This document shows positions 9,149-21,970 of a stretch of 23,972 nt of DNA, piece by piece. The stretch spans positions 1,641,951 through 1,665,922 of the forward strand of contig BLXT01003738.1 of NCBI GenBank assembly GCA_019648995.1, read 5' to 3'. Position 1 is the first letter of the stretch; each line of letters begins with the position of its first letter. The stretch comes from Plakobranchus ocellatus. Its lineage: Eukaryota > Mollusca > Gastropoda > Plakobranchidae. The position numbers and the translations under genes were made by a program. The notes under the pieces are model-generated. The model made no database searches and was not told where the DNA came from. It was given only the letters and a program-made list of their open reading frames with translations.

Positions 9149-10376
9149 TCCCTGAGCAATAAATATTGTTTTGATCTCCATCTTAAATTTGTGCAATTTG
9201 TGTGCCTTACTCTATGAGCCCATCTGCTTTTTTGTTGGTCATTTTAGCTTGACACATTTGCTAGTAAATATTTTATGGGTGCAGATGATAAGTTAATATT
9301 TTTAGTATAGAATGCTCAGCTTAAATAAAAAAAAAGAAAATGAAAGGAAACACGCGGCATAAAAAAAATCTAGGCTTCTAGTCATACTTGCAGCAGGCCT
9401 GATCATGATCAAAGAAAATAAATGATATTTTTGTTTTGAATGAACCCTTTTTATCAAACAAGTTCTTTGAAGGTTAGAAACATTGATAACATTTTTCCAG
9501 TATATGTTACATCTTCTATCAGTCCTACTGCTGTTTTGAATGTCTCTCTAGTGTGTCAGGTAGATTTTTGGATGGTAAGGAGTGTGTAAGGCAAATGTAT
9601 TGTGTCATTTCATTTTGCTTTGCAAAAGAAAAAAAATATTAAATTCTGTCTCATATCCATGTGTCAGTGGAACTGTGATGGTGTTGGTTTTTGTGTATCT
9701 CATACTCATGCATTCCATGATTTTTGTTCCCTTAGAACCCATTGGTCAAGCATATTTTTCCACAATATGCTTTGCTTTTAAAATAATCTTTTGAACCATT
9801 GGCACTCTAATTTCTAAATGTAAATTGATCTGAAAATACCTTTCATACTAGTGCCACCCACCATTCCCTTTCCTCGTTATTGAAAGAATGCCATCTTTCT
9901 TTGGTTTGGTTGTATCTGTGACTATGATGGAAGGGTATCAGGGTATTGGCAAAATGTTACCAAGACTTTCAAAATTTCTGTTTCCCTCTCTCAGACATTT
10001 TAGATATATGTGAAGCATGTGTTTTTGTGACAGTGTTGTATCTGGATGTCCAAGAGGAAATGGCAATCAGAATTTTGTGCATGTTATTCTTTTAAAGATT
10101 ATCAGTCTTCTGTTACTTTAGTTATTTTCTTAAAAATGAAATCAGTTTTTAGGATCTCATCAATTTTTTTCAAAATTTGGATATAGGCCATTTATATTTC
10201 AGAAAATTTGTTGCAAAATGACTACGTATTTTTGCATTGATCATATCCTTACATCCAGTCGTGATTTTCAAAATATTGGCAGCCTCTTAAGCATTTTTCC
10301 CTTGTATGGCATGTATCAATTTTGTATTTTAAAAAAAAAATGTCATGGGTAAATTTACTTTAACGCAACACTATCA

Positions 10377-10384
10377 TGTATATA
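10377..10384 (+). promoter_or_regulatory. Pumilio-type site TGTATATA
   Basis: Exact match to the UGUANAUA consensus in the probable 3'UTR. A second exact match is at 11052-11059. Such 8-mers also arise by chance in AT-rich DNA. Confidence 0.25.
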
Positions 10385-10694
10385 CAACAATGTTGATAAT
10401 GTTGTGGCCTGTATGCTAACTTTGCAACTAACTGTGACATTGCAACAATATCAATTAAATTATTGAATGCTACGTTGCATTTCTTCAATGGAGATAGTAA
10501 ACGCATGTGTATGTATATTTTATCAACATTAATTTTGCGTAACCTTTGTTTGATTTATCACTCTGTGAATCTTGAAAAGATTTTTATTTGTGAAATCATG
10601 GTAGCATTTTTAATTTATGAATTCTTTGCAAATTTTTTTTAAAGAAAAGAAGGTGAAATTGCTTTTATCTTGCATTCGATGTAATTTTTGTATG

Positions 10695-10730
10695 AATAAA
10701 AGGGGTTGTGTATGAAGGTTTTGCTTGTCC
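10695..10730 (+). terminator. Candidate poly(A) site: AATAAA plus GT-rich downstream element
   Basis: AATAAA at 10695-10700 is followed closely by a G/T-rich run (ggggttgtgtatgaagg, then ttttgcttg). This is the best-formed signal plus downstream element I see in the probable 3'UTR. Cleavage position is unknown. Confidence 0.4.
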
Positions 10731-10850
10731 AGTACAGGCCACTAAAATTGTGAAATGCCTGTTTGCTGTTGTTGTGAATTCCTATTTAAAAATTCCTGCT
10801 TTGTGTTTGTGTGGGCATGTCTTGTTCTCTCTTTGAAAAAAATGCCAATA

Positions 10851-10890
10851 TTTTTTTTTTTAATTTAAAAAAAAAAAAAGAAAAAAAAAA
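10851..10890. repeat. T11/A13 inverted homopolymer pair
   Basis: T11, the spacer aattt, A13, a single G, then A10. The T and A runs could fold into an A-U hairpin if transcribed. It is otherwise low-complexity sequence. Confidence 0.6.
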
Positions 10891-13800
10891 GGAGAATATG
10901 AAAAAGACAACTGAGGGTTAATTTCTGAAAAGGCTTCCCTTCATTTCCACCACTTTCTTACTTTGAACGTTGTAACTTAATGTAAAGAATTTATGAACTT
11001 AAACGAGCATTAGGTGCATCCCACCTAACAGATTGCATTAAGAATATTACTTGTATATATAGATGTTTCTTTATGTATGTTTTAAACTATTAATAATAGG
11101 TAATAAGATATGTCTAGATTATAAATAACTTACAGTGATGTATGAAGTGTTAACTAACTTGATATGTTAATTTTGTGTTTGTTTCTTTGAATAGGTTATG
11201 CAATATGATAGTTTCTTGTTGTGAATTGTTTTTTAATTAACACCGTACAGGGAAGACTGGTATAATTTGATATTCATTATGATTTTGGGGAAAGTATCAC
11301 TAGTCTTCTTAAATTAGGCTGCATTATTTCTCAGTTTCCTAAATGCTTTATTGAAAATTAATCACTGCCTTGTGGGTTAATTAATTGTTTGTGCCAGGTG
11401 ATATTTTGAAATATTTTACTACTTTTTTGTTTATTTCAACAATACCCCTTTGTCTTCATTCATGATTTGAAATAGTATTGAACAATTCAGTTTATTTCTT
11501 GAAGAAACCTTTTTTGCAATGACTCTATAATCTCACTTTTATGATTACCACATACCAAAGGTGGGTACAGATTTGCTGCCTGACCCGTCCCACAAAGCTT
11601 CATGACAGCATTTGGTACCCATGATTTTAGACCAATCAGATCTTTTGTGCCACAGCTATCATTCCTCTATCTCATCCCTGTATGTATATGAGCTCTAAGT
11701 AATACATGTCATGCATATTTATAGATTCATTATCACTAATGGGATTCAATGCAAAAAGCTGTTACATGTTCCTTTGCCAAACAAATTTATCTTCATTAAT
11801 TAAGTCATATGTATCTAATATTGAATCTTACTCTCAAGATTTTTTCCTCTTTTTGATTATATTACACAGAAACTATATTTATGGAAAAAATGGAAGAAGG
11901 GTTGCATTAATGTTAGGCTGACTTGACTGTGGACTTAATTGTATATTTTAAGTTTAAGAGAAAATTTTTCTTTTTCAAAGCAGTCAATGCTTTGAGAATT
12001 ACATTGCTATTTCATTTGAGGTAATTTTTCTCAGAACATTTTGAATCCATGGAATCTTTCAAAAGTGCTTGGAAGTTAAAGATGGATTTTATCTCAACAC
12101 CTGAGAATAATGTCCATGACATTAACAATGTGTCTTTTATTTTGCTATATATTTTCTTGTCCTCTGTTGTTGTAATGTTTTGGGTTACTATGCCTATTTC
12201 ATTATGTAACTGATGTACAGTAGAGTGTGTTTGGAGGAAAATATATTCCTCAAGGAAACATTTTTCTCAAATTAATTTTTGACCCAGATTTTTCTACCAA
12301 TAGTTCTACAATATTTGAGTCATTGGAAAGGCATAGCAGCATAGTAATGTACAGCTAAAGGCTAATTGCCATGTCAACTTCTCTGGCCAGCTCGTGATTT
12401 CTCTTATCAATACACACAGTTTTTTTTACTTTATATTGCAAGATGTGATATGGTCTGCCAGAGAGTGGATGAAACATGTAGGCCTTCGTTGAATAGAGTG
12501 AGTTGTGGAGCATTCTGGTAAAGCCACAGGTTTGGTGGCATTATATCAAATCTAGGGTTTAATTGGATCATGGGTTTTAAATCTGGCTTTGAAACCTAGG
12601 TCTAATGTACTAGCCATTTTTTTTCTCTGTATACGACTTGAGCTCTCTGCTAGCTTAGTACATTGAACATCTACTGCAGGAAGAAATACCAACACTACAG
12701 GGGATTTCTTGAAAGCTGAAAAGAGAGTTTTTTTTAAAGACAATCTAAAATTTTAGCAGTGATCAACTGAATAGCATTCATCATAAAATCAAGTCAAAAT
12801 CTCAAGATTTCTTTAAACAAACTTGAATGAAGTTAACCAAGTTCCCTAGGTTTGCTAACCATCACTTTATTTTTTCAGTAGTGCGCACAAATTTTTAGCT
12901 CCTTCACTGAAGTTTGATTATAATGATTGAAATTGCAATTTTTTGTTTCATTAGTAATACTAGAGCAATATCTGGAATCATATCTTAATCATGGTCTAAA
13001 AGATGCCTACACATCTGTCGTTTCCCTTCCGTCCTGTTGTTGGTGTGCTATTCGGGGCTTATTTTGTTTATTTCAGTTCATTAAGTTAGCTTTGTTACTA
13101 GGTAATGCAGCCATTGGTTAAAAAAAGGTAACAACTTTGAGACAGCATTCAAAGTTCTGTTTATATGGCTAGTGAATGGCGCCTTCTTTTTTTTTTTTTT
13201 TAAATTGTGCAAAGAAAGTAATAACCAAAAAGGACAACATGATATTTTCCAAGTTTTTTTTTTTACACATTTTAGGAAACATTTTCATTTTTGAACGACA
13301 TGATTAGAATTGAATTATGTTCATGATGAAGAGAGATAATTAAAGCATGTGTCTCCTAAATATGCTTTTTCTTTTTTTTTTTTAATGAACAATTTCTTTT
13401 TAACTTTGTTAACTTTGTAGACAACCCTTTTTTCCTCACGTCTTATAATAAAAATTGCTCAACCCCTATGAACATACGGCCATTCAGTTAGCAAAGAGCC
13501 CATTGAAATATTTTTCCTTCCTCTGTAAAGCAACGAAACTCCTTTATGAAAAGTTCAGATAACACTACGTTTATTATCATTTTTTTTTGTTGAATGGCTT
13601 CTCTTTATCCTTCAGTAATTTGCATACAGATACTTTGAGAGCATTAATTTTTTCCTATCAGTGACTTTAAAGGAAATCATGCCCGGCACAAACCAAAATA
13701 CCTTTTCACTGCAGATTAAAGAATTTTAAAGGTTTTTTTTTTTTGTATTTTGTTTTTGAATATTTTTTTAAAAATTAATAGGACTGAAAGGCAAAGGGTA

Positions 13801-16800
13801 AAGCATGTTGTTTTCTAAGTTAAAAAAAATAATAAGCTTGTTTTTTTACCTAGTCGAAATATGTTTATACCTTCATAAGTTTGTGACTGAAAAAAAAAAG
13901 CATATCTGTATCGACATATTTATTGCCACCAAAGGTAATAAGATGGCATCAAGAATCTCAGTGCTAACTCGTCTGGACAGGTTTTAAAACCCAATTTTTT
14001 TTATATGGGCAGCATCAAAGGTAGAGATGGTTGCTCTTTTTATGTGTAGTTTGTTTCATGCAATTGATTATGTGCAGAAGACACTTGGGAAGCAAAAATA
14101 AAGTATTTCATCCATTTTCACGTACCTTTTACCCAAGAATTTTTTTTTTCGTTTATCAAATGTACCCAAATTAGATCTAACCCAAACCTTTCTCATGAGA
14201 TCTTGCCAAAGAAAAGAGGTCAAAAACTGGCCTTAAACATTCCGTTTGGTCTACTTATCTTTTTATGATCTGGTCAAAAGTTCAAGTGCAAAAGTTAATC
14301 TTGTGTACATTCATGTCATATGAACACCCAGTACTCCAAATCACTCATGGTGGTAACTGATTTTCAGTGATTTATTAGTAGTAAATGCTACTGAAAGCAA
14401 AGATTGATCATTTTGCAGGGTAGGGGCTTTGTTCAGGTTGTGAGTCTTTAAAATATTGTTGTCTATGATATTTTGTCCGAAGATAGTAGAATATGGATTA
14501 ATGTGGTATGCACTCTGATTACAATGCAGAATATCTGTAATTTTTTTTTTTCATTTGGAGGGATTGGGGGTTGGAAATAATCATGTTGGCTCAAACAACG
14601 AAATACTGCAATATTGTTCCTTGTTCTTTTTTCCTCTTAGAAAAATCAATTTAATCTATCCATGATTTTGGGCAAGGGAAGAAGAAAAAAATTATGGTAT
14701 GCTAGTGTAAGTGACAGGTTTGTGAAAGGGAATTTGATCATATCTAAAAAGGTAGGTAAGAAGTTAAGGTATGTAGTTCTCTTCCATTCTTCTAAACTAT
14801 GAAATTATTTAAATTTTTAATGTGCAATATGAACCGATTTACCGCTTTGCTCAGTACAGATTTGTACTATGACTTTTTGTTGCCTATGTAATTTTGTGAA
14901 CTCAAATTCACTGCAAATGATATAAAAGAATTATTCAAAGGAAAAAGATAAAAAAAACAACCGTGTTTTAGTGCACTGCAGATATTTGTGTATAATTTTG
15001 TGGGTGCTCCCGTCCAAACTGAGATAAACACATAGCTTGAACGCAACCCTGACAATAGAAATGTCCTCAAGTGCACTTTAAATTATCACTCAAAGGATCT
15101 CTTGGGTGATAATCCATTACAGCAGATGATCACTGTACAAACGGAAATGTTAACAAGTTGAAGGTGAATTGTGACAAAGGCATAAATCGACTAGTTTTTG
15201 CACTCCTTTTGAAAATCAAAGTAAAATCCAATAGTGGTAGCTTCTACAGATTGTTTTAAAGGCCAAGTTTTAAAAAATCAAAACCATCTCAAAATGTTCA
15301 GCTTCGTACAATGATTTTTTTTTTCACTTTATGTTAACATAGATATCAGTTTTGTCATTAATCACATTTGAATAGTCAAATACATGTGATTTTCCAAGCA
15401 ATCTAAACAGTATTATGAATATTTGATTTGTCTTTTTCTTATCCCTGATTAAAAAAACACAAAAACTTTCATGATTAAACCTATTGCCAGAAATTAATTT
15501 GAAACATTGAATGAACTTATCACAGGGCATGCAAAAAGCATGATATGACTTTCAGCTTAATAAAGATCTCTATTTTTATCTTTGATTAAAGACATTCAGA
15601 GAATTGTTTATTGATATAACGTAAGCTTCCATTGCTAACCATGTTTTCCCCCTTTTTGATTGTGTTAAATTTAAAGCATTCCTATGGGCGCTTGCACAAT
15701 TCAAACCATCTGTGGTCATTGATAATGAAATTACAATTTTCTTTACTTACTACAATAATTTAACCAGATGCACGACAATTTTATAATGAATGATTTTCAG
15801 GACTGTTATTTCTTTATATATGTAATTGTCTCAGGAAAGTCTGTTTAAAAACAAAAATAAGGCCATGCAAGTCCAGAACAAAATGAAACAAAAAAAAAAA
15901 AATAATAAACAAACAGCAAATTGGCACTAAATAGTCATGAGTTATTAATGTAAGAGATTGCTTTTGTTTATTCTGACGTTGACACTTTGCCATGAGATTG
16001 TGCAAGGGAACATATGCTAGTCAGCCAGAAGAGGTGATGGATTTGCCAAAGGTAGCACTTCATACAGTAGTCAGTCTGTTGGAACTACCAGCAGTTACTA
16101 TGTGCAAAACTTGTGTCTTATGACCTTGCATTTAACTGCAGTTATTTAATAGTCTCAGTTGACACACGTGTGATGTGAATTATGTTTGCTCATGTTCAGC
16201 ATTCTTTAGATAGGAGTCGACTGTACTTAAGTTAAAAATAAAAAAAATGTGAAACCTTATCTTGCCTTTACGTTTTAGTCCAGAATGTAAATTGATAACA
16301 TCTATGAAGTTCTTGTTGAATGCCACCTTTTTACTAAAGTGAATTAGCCCTGCACTAAGTTGTGCTTGCCCTTTAAAAATCTTTTGTACTGTTACTGCAA
16401 CATTTTCCTTTTGAAGTGAACCAGACTCTTCTTTAAACAAACATAAAAGCTTCCATAGGTATTTGATAAAGTCATGAAACATGACAGTCCTACACATTCG
16501 ACTATGTGAGATAGAATATGGCAAATTCGTATATTTAACTCTCTTCCCGTTTGTGTGCCTTGTGAGCTCTGTCTCTTTTTATACCACTTGTATAAACGTA
16601 CATGTACAAGCAGATGCTAAATATTTTTGCCTTGCCTATCATCTGTGGCAGTTTTAAAGTTCATCATGAACTACCTTCAGTCTCTACATAACTTTGGTGC
16701 TAGTGGTTTGTAAACAAATAATGCAATGGATTCCAGGTTGGTTAAACTTTAAACAAAAATGTGTTTCTTTTAAGCTAGGAGAGATGTGTTTTGGAGGTCA

Positions 16801-17099
16801 AAGTATGTGTGCTCCTATGCATTTAAAAAAAAAAAAAAAGTTCTGTTATCTGAAAGGAGTTAAGCCAGACATATTTTTGCCAGTTTCTTTAAGATAACTT
16901 GTATTTTAATTTATACATTTTGACTTGAACCCGCATAATGACAGATAATATTGAGATGAATGTTTAGTCTGTTGTATGTAAACCTTAACCATTCTGTTGT
17001 GTCCTTCATCCATAATTATTTTTTTTTAAAGAATGTTATTAGGGTTTGCTTATTTCTGTTGCTATTAACATGTAAGCTAATGATGTGATGCCCACATGC

Positions 17100-17117
17100 A
17101 TATATATATATATATAT
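17100..17117. repeat. (TA)9 microsatellite
   Basis: Perfect alternating A/T from 17100 to 17117. Confidence 0.9.
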
Positions 17118-17445
17118 GGAACACAAGTCTAATGTACAGTAAGCAAAACGTGTATTTATTGTTTGCCATGTCATTTATTTTAAATTTCCACTTCAGTGAG
17201 CCAACTGATTGAAAGCTGTTTATAAGATTTGGTACTTAGTTTTGATACGAGGGAGTGGGGAAATTTCTTAAGATCCACTTGCCTGCAAAGCAAATTTCAA
17301 ACAGTGGTGGCAGCTGTAACACAGGTGACATCAGTTGGATTCTGCACTTTTTTTTTTCCCTTTCCTCTTTTCCCCTCTAAAAATTAGGATGTGACATAAC
17401 ATATATTGTGCTCGTAGCTTGCTTTGATATGTAAAATTCCAAAAT

Positions 17446-17545
17446 AATAAAAGTCTTTATTCATTTAGGTTATGTGAGTTTATCAAGTTACTTAATTAGT
17501 GTTGTAAAGTTCCTTTGTCTGTGGTGTTGTCTTGTTATTTTTAGA
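17446..17545 (+). terminator. Candidate distal poly(A) site
   Basis: AATAAA at 17446-17451 is followed by T-rich and then GT-rich sequence (ctttgtctgtggtgttgtct, 17513-17532). If used, the 3'UTR would be about 11.7 kb. The GT-rich part lies rather far downstream, so this is weak. Confidence 0.25.
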
Positions 17546-19440
17546 TTAAATTTAATAGGGTGCAATTATACCGGCACAGTATGTGTCTTACTGTCTGTGT
17601 CTAAATTGAAGTGTACGAAAGGAAAACTGGTGCTTACGATTTGTGAAGGTGTGTAATTTGAGGTGCTTGGCCTATGAATTTTATAATGTAAAAGGGTGCT
17701 TACAAAGCGACAGGAACTGATTTTATGGTGGTGATGGAAGATAATGAACATAAAAAAACCTTGGACTTAAAATCTTAAGTTCTTAATCTTATGTATTGCA
17801 ATTTTCTGTACAGCAAATTAACAAATCACGCAAGTTCCACTTACTGCCTCAAGTATTGACTGATGCAGAGAAGTTCATGGAGTGTTTTAGAATGACATAA
17901 GATATGTTCAATCATTTGCAATAGACTTCCTTGTGGCTGATATCATATCTCTATTGAAATGATTCTTATCTGTTTTGTTAAAAAAAGAAAGGACCGATTC
18001 CTCACTTCAATAATTGGTGTATCATTATCCATTGTAATTTGATTGGAAAATAAGGACTGGTACTGATTTAACACACATCAAAACGCTTGCCAATATGAAC
18101 AGGGAGAGCATACCAATTGATTCTTAAGGGGATAAAGCGCTGGACACACTTCTTATTGTAGTCACTTAGACATATCTGAAATGTCACCCACACACTTTTT
18201 TCCTAATGGGTACGACAGATGTGCATGTCTGTGGCAGTCTGAACACCCAGAGCGTCGGAACTAAAAAAAACAAGGGAAGGTTAGGATTATGCACACTATC
18301 TGTAGGTACCCACAGTAGTCGATACCCTTTCTGATTGTAGACCGCAGGAATTGCATTTACTTCATTATACTTCAATAAGACATCTTTAATGCCATTTTGT
18401 TTATCACAATATTCAGCGTTTTAATTTTCTTTAACAAAGCTCTGATATTACCGAATCTTAAGTGAAATTGACAAAAGGTATTATCTTTTACTGTCCAATG
18501 ATCATATCGGGGAAAAAATAATTTTTTATGAAGGTAAAATGGAAGTTAAATGTAAACTTCTTGAAGAGCACCAATATTTTCTGTGAGCATGCAGGTCTCA
18601 AAGTCAAACTGGCGTGGTGTACAATCGGATTGAACAGTAGCCATCCATCAGTGATTGCTTCTTGCCAAGGCTTTCTTTTTTTTTTTCCCCACTAAAAAAT
18701 TAAATACACGTATTGGTATTGAAAGAATTCGATGTGTAGATTTCTGATAAATAAAAAAATACCCCTTTTAATTATTATTTGTTTTAAGCTTGAATGGATA
18801 CAAGGGGCCTTTGTTAAAAACTCTCTGCATGAAATTAAAACTGTATATGAGGGTTTGCCAAAACATGGGCTGTCATCATAGTTATGTGTGAAAGATTTTC
18901 TACAAGCCCTGTTTGAACAAATTTAAGTCACCAATGCATAAATTTTGGTTTTGTGAGTGTTATGGCATACAAAGTATTGCTTTATGTTTAAAAAATCAGT
19001 TTTGGATGTATCCTTGCTGTCTAACTTAACCAAATACGTTTCGAACATAACTATGATGACAAAATCACCAAAGAAGTGGTCACCTATCAACAAATTAAGC
19101 TCATTCACCACAAAGTGAAGAGACACAAACCAATATTTTTACTCCTGCTATCCTACTCTGCATTAGTATTACCTCATTGATACTTAATTGGACTTTCCCC
19201 TTTTGTAATTGTTCAAAATGCAGTAAAAAACTTGACACAATTTGGGGGTCCACCTTTTGGCAATTGCTCATATAACAATCTTCATGGCGAATTCATCTCT
19301 ATTTAGGACGGGCTTTAAATTAAAATTCTTTAATAACGTTGTGTTGTTCCGAAACTGGAGGAGGGGAAATTGGGGTGAGCGTATTGCTGTCCAGGTGCAG
19401 GATGAAAAAGGGCTGAAATCTGGTCAGTTGTATTAAAACA
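17546..19440. other. Non-coding stretch with no recognised gene
   Basis: AT-rich sequence; AATAAA at 18750. A patch at about 18110-18350 is visibly richer in G and C (gcgctggacacac, cagagcgtcgg, gggtgggtacccacag-like segments) than its surroundings and may be a small unrecognised insertion or regulatory island. No coding similarity recognised. Confidence 0.3.
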
Positions 19441-21120
19441 AATCACGTTTTATATTAACCGGAAAAGATACCACTATACTCTATATGAGTTTGAACCTTC
19501 GGGAATATCTTGAATGTGTGAAACTGAAATAGATCATGATCCAATAAATGGCAATATTTTTTTTAGAGTAGCTCGGAGTTGGCAGTCGATATAATTATTC
19601 AGAGCTGTCTGAAGGAAAGCCCCAGAGTTGGCAGTAATCCACCATATCCATCACATTCACAACAAATTGATTAATAACATACACGAATGTATAAAAAATG
19701 AATGGTATGGCTGGCCTTGTCGATTTGTCTCGGCATTCACAAAGTCGTAGTATCAGTGATCTAGATGACATAAATTAGGTCTACTCAACCATAAACTATA
19801 CCAGCTCACTTCAAAGAGTTGGAGAACGACCACCGCTCATTATCATTTTTGTATAACAATTAGTAACTCAATGGCCTCGGTGAAAGTGATTAGGTTTACT
19901 GCATATCCGCCCACTTTTACAGGGCCAGAGATAACGAGCATCAACGACAATACAGAGGAGCAAGGATTCCCTAGAATTGTTAGGGAGAACTGGTGAATTC
20001 GACGATGCCATGTTCAAGTTATGAAGGAGATTCACTAAATTAAAAAAATATATAACTGTGGTTACACCCCTTGGTCATTGCAAACATGGACGTCACTATT
20101 TTTCTTTTAGTGAGGGAAGTTTTTTTTTCTTTTTATATGAATTTTGCCGGCCGCTTTCCGTCTTGAGGACACAAGATGGGGGAAAATCAAGGGCAAATCA
20201 CCCCCGTCCTCATAGAGCCTTTTGGCATAGGGAAAGAGCTCTATTATTTCCAACCAACTTTCTGCCTGTTCCAGAAACTAAAATAATTTAGTCGGGTGTA
20301 GGATCCAAAGAATCAATAGATCTAGCAAAAAATTTTTTATACTGCATGTAGATTTATTGTAATATAGATAAAAACTTGAAGGCCTTGGCACTTAGTAAAT
20401 CTTTAATACGTTAGGTCACTCTTTAAGATAAAAATTGAAATTTTATATTTCGCCTCGTTCTTCCTGTCTTTGCTGCTCTGGTGTAGAGTTAAGTATATGA
20501 TGAATTATGAAATAGTATTGTTCAAATATCATATTTACAGTCAAATAAAGTTGGTAAAATTGTTTTTCATCTTCCCATTGAACTTAAAATGATGATCGTT
20601 TACAACAGTAATAATGATAGTATTTTGGGGAATTTGAAAAAAAGCTGCTGTAATTGCGTGGTTACGTGCAAAGTCAATATTGGTCATCACATGCTTTCCG
20701 GACATTGAGCGGCGAAGACGTTGGTGCATTCCTCTGCCTAAGCAGTAGCCCAGCGTGACCACTGACAGCGATTAAGATGACTTTTTTGAATACAGCTGTT
20801 TTCGAAAAAAGCGAAGCCTTGTGTGATTCACCCTGAGATACCTAAGCTAGATTTAAAACGCGTTTCAGAGCGCATGGTTTTGTTTTTATTGCTTTATTTG
20901 GTGCTTCGCAACAGTATAATCGAAAGTGGTACTTGTCGGCTTGATAGCAATACTAATAGGCAACCATAAACCTAGCCTAAGACCATGAAATGTTATTTAG
21001 ACACAATAGAAAAACTTTAAAATCAACAAACAATCAATACTAACGAATCAACCTGAGCAATAAAACGTAAGTTGTAAAATGAAATTGATTCTTTTATTAT
21101 TTTCTATCTTGTCTGACATA
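19441..21120. other. Intergenic stretch, mixed composition, no recognised gene
   Basis: The base composition becomes more balanced and T runs thin out. The 11-mer gagttggcagt occurs at 19576-19586 and again at 19625-19635. About 20140-20270 is a G/C-richer patch with an open frame (ends ETKII) that I do not recognise. Minus-strand 20541-20762 is open for 73 codons without recognisable motifs. I assign no gene. Confidence 0.3.
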
Positions 21121-21121
21121 T

Positions 21122-21124
<3 letters not shown>

Positions 21125-21183
<59 letters not shown>
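21125..21183. repeat. (AT)29 microsatellite
   Basis: Uninterrupted AT dinucleotide repeat of about 59 bp. It is self-complementary and probably polymorphic. Confidence 0.95.
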
Positions 21184-21185
<2 letters not shown>

Positions 21186-21449
21186 TCACAATAACATCTC
21201 AATAGTCTTGACTGGGCAACAACTCAATGGGATTAACGCGTCACCATTCAATTTGAAGAACGAAAAAAATAATCTGGTTCAACAATGCAATAGATGAAGT
21301 ACACATTTATTTGGTAGCAGTAGCAAGTAGCAAGAGTATTAATTGTAGCAGCAGCAATTGGGGGAGGAAGAAAAAGAATAGCAGTTGCAATACTACTTAA
21401 TCAAGATCGATTACTAGTCTTATAAAACTAGAGGTTGTTATCATATGCT

Positions 21450-21740
21450 AGGTGCACAAGTGAAATAAGAAAAAGAAGAGCCATGGCCAAAGATATATTC
21501 TAAAAAAGAAACCAGTATTGACAAATAGAACATAAGTATGGACACCGAATAAGGTAATGAAAATATATGTATGGCCAGCACTATTATAATAATGATAGTG
21601 AGTTTTGTACAAAAAACAAGGAAGTAGAGAGAAAACTGGAAGCAGTGGATATGTGGTTTAATAGAAGAATGATGAGGATATCATAAAGAGAAACAAAGTC
21701 CAAGGAATCGGTACTGAAGAGGCTGATCTTGAGCGACCGT
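21450..21740 (+). mobile_element. Decayed RTE-like LINE fragment, copy 1 (3' part of the ORF)
   Basis: Reading + strand frames with stops and shifts gives RCTSEIRKRRAMAKDIF, then IYVWPALL, then ERKLEAVDMWFNRRMMRIS, then KESVLKR. These follow the familiar order of the C-terminal part of RTE-like LINE polyproteins: EIRxRIAxAKxxF, then CYVWSVLLYG, then FEMWxxRRMLRISW, then NEEVLxR. Stops interrupt it, so it is inactive. The 32 bp at 21615-21646 are identical to 23156-23187 in copy 2, and similarity runs through the whole fragment. It is truncated at about 21740, where an inverted RT fragment begins. Confidence 0.75.
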
Positions 21741-21765
21741 TATACTTATAGATTTCTATGCACTC

Positions 21766-21935
21766 TCAGATCTTTCCTATCATTATATCAATATCTAATT
21801 TTTGTAGCATTTCTATACACCTTTCCATAAGCAATGACATAGTGAATTTTTCATTTCGAGTCCCTTCATCAGGCATAAAACCAAACTTTTTTGCGGATAT
21901 TTCTTCTCTTAGACCCTTGCACATCCTATGCATAA
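21766..21935 (-). mobile_element. Decayed LINE reverse transcriptase fragment, inverted
   Basis: On the minus strand the frame reads CKGLREEISAKKFGFMPDEG, then TRNEKF and LLMERCIEM. FGFMPxxGTxxxIF followed by an LMERxxE-type helix is a hallmark of the RT fingers/palm entry in RTE-type LINEs, just before the catalytic aspartate region. The catalytic FADD-type motif is not present, so it is a fragment. It abuts copy 1 tail to tail and ends at the assembly gap. It probably comes from the same or a related family. Confidence 0.65.
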
Positions 21936-21939
21936 NNNN

Positions 21940-21970
<31 letters not shown>

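Larger units (their letters stand above)
5779..10730 (+). other. Probable 3'UTR of gawky (minimum estimate)
   Basis: No credible exon follows the TAA at 5776-5778. The sequence is AT-rich, looks T-rich on the + strand by eye, and is full of short T runs, as in long invertebrate 3'UTRs. It contains candidate AATAAA signals at 7192, 8430, 9158, 9417 and 10695. It also has an AU-rich TTATTTATT nonamer at 9140-9148 and a Pumilio-type TGTATATA at 10377-10384. The chosen end is the 10695 signal with its GT-rich downstream sequence. Both the extent and the choice of end are inference without transcript data. Confidence 0.5.
10731..17445 (+). other. AT-rich non-coding stretch: extended 3'UTR or intergenic
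   Basis: No convincing coding, RNA gene or transposon body is seen. Composition and T runs look continuous with the preceding 3'UTR. AATAAA occurs at 14097 and 15559. Homopolymer T tracts lie near 13186, 13372 and 13733. Open frames here are short and on both strands, as expected by chance. It may still be part of the gawky transcript. Confidence 0.4.

Noticed and set aside
16180-16524. Minus-strand open frame of 114 codons
   Set aside because: It is the longest non-gawky frame on the minus strand, but it has no recognisable domain, a mixed low-information composition, no splice or promoter context, and lies in the probable 3'UTR. Chance is the simplest reading.
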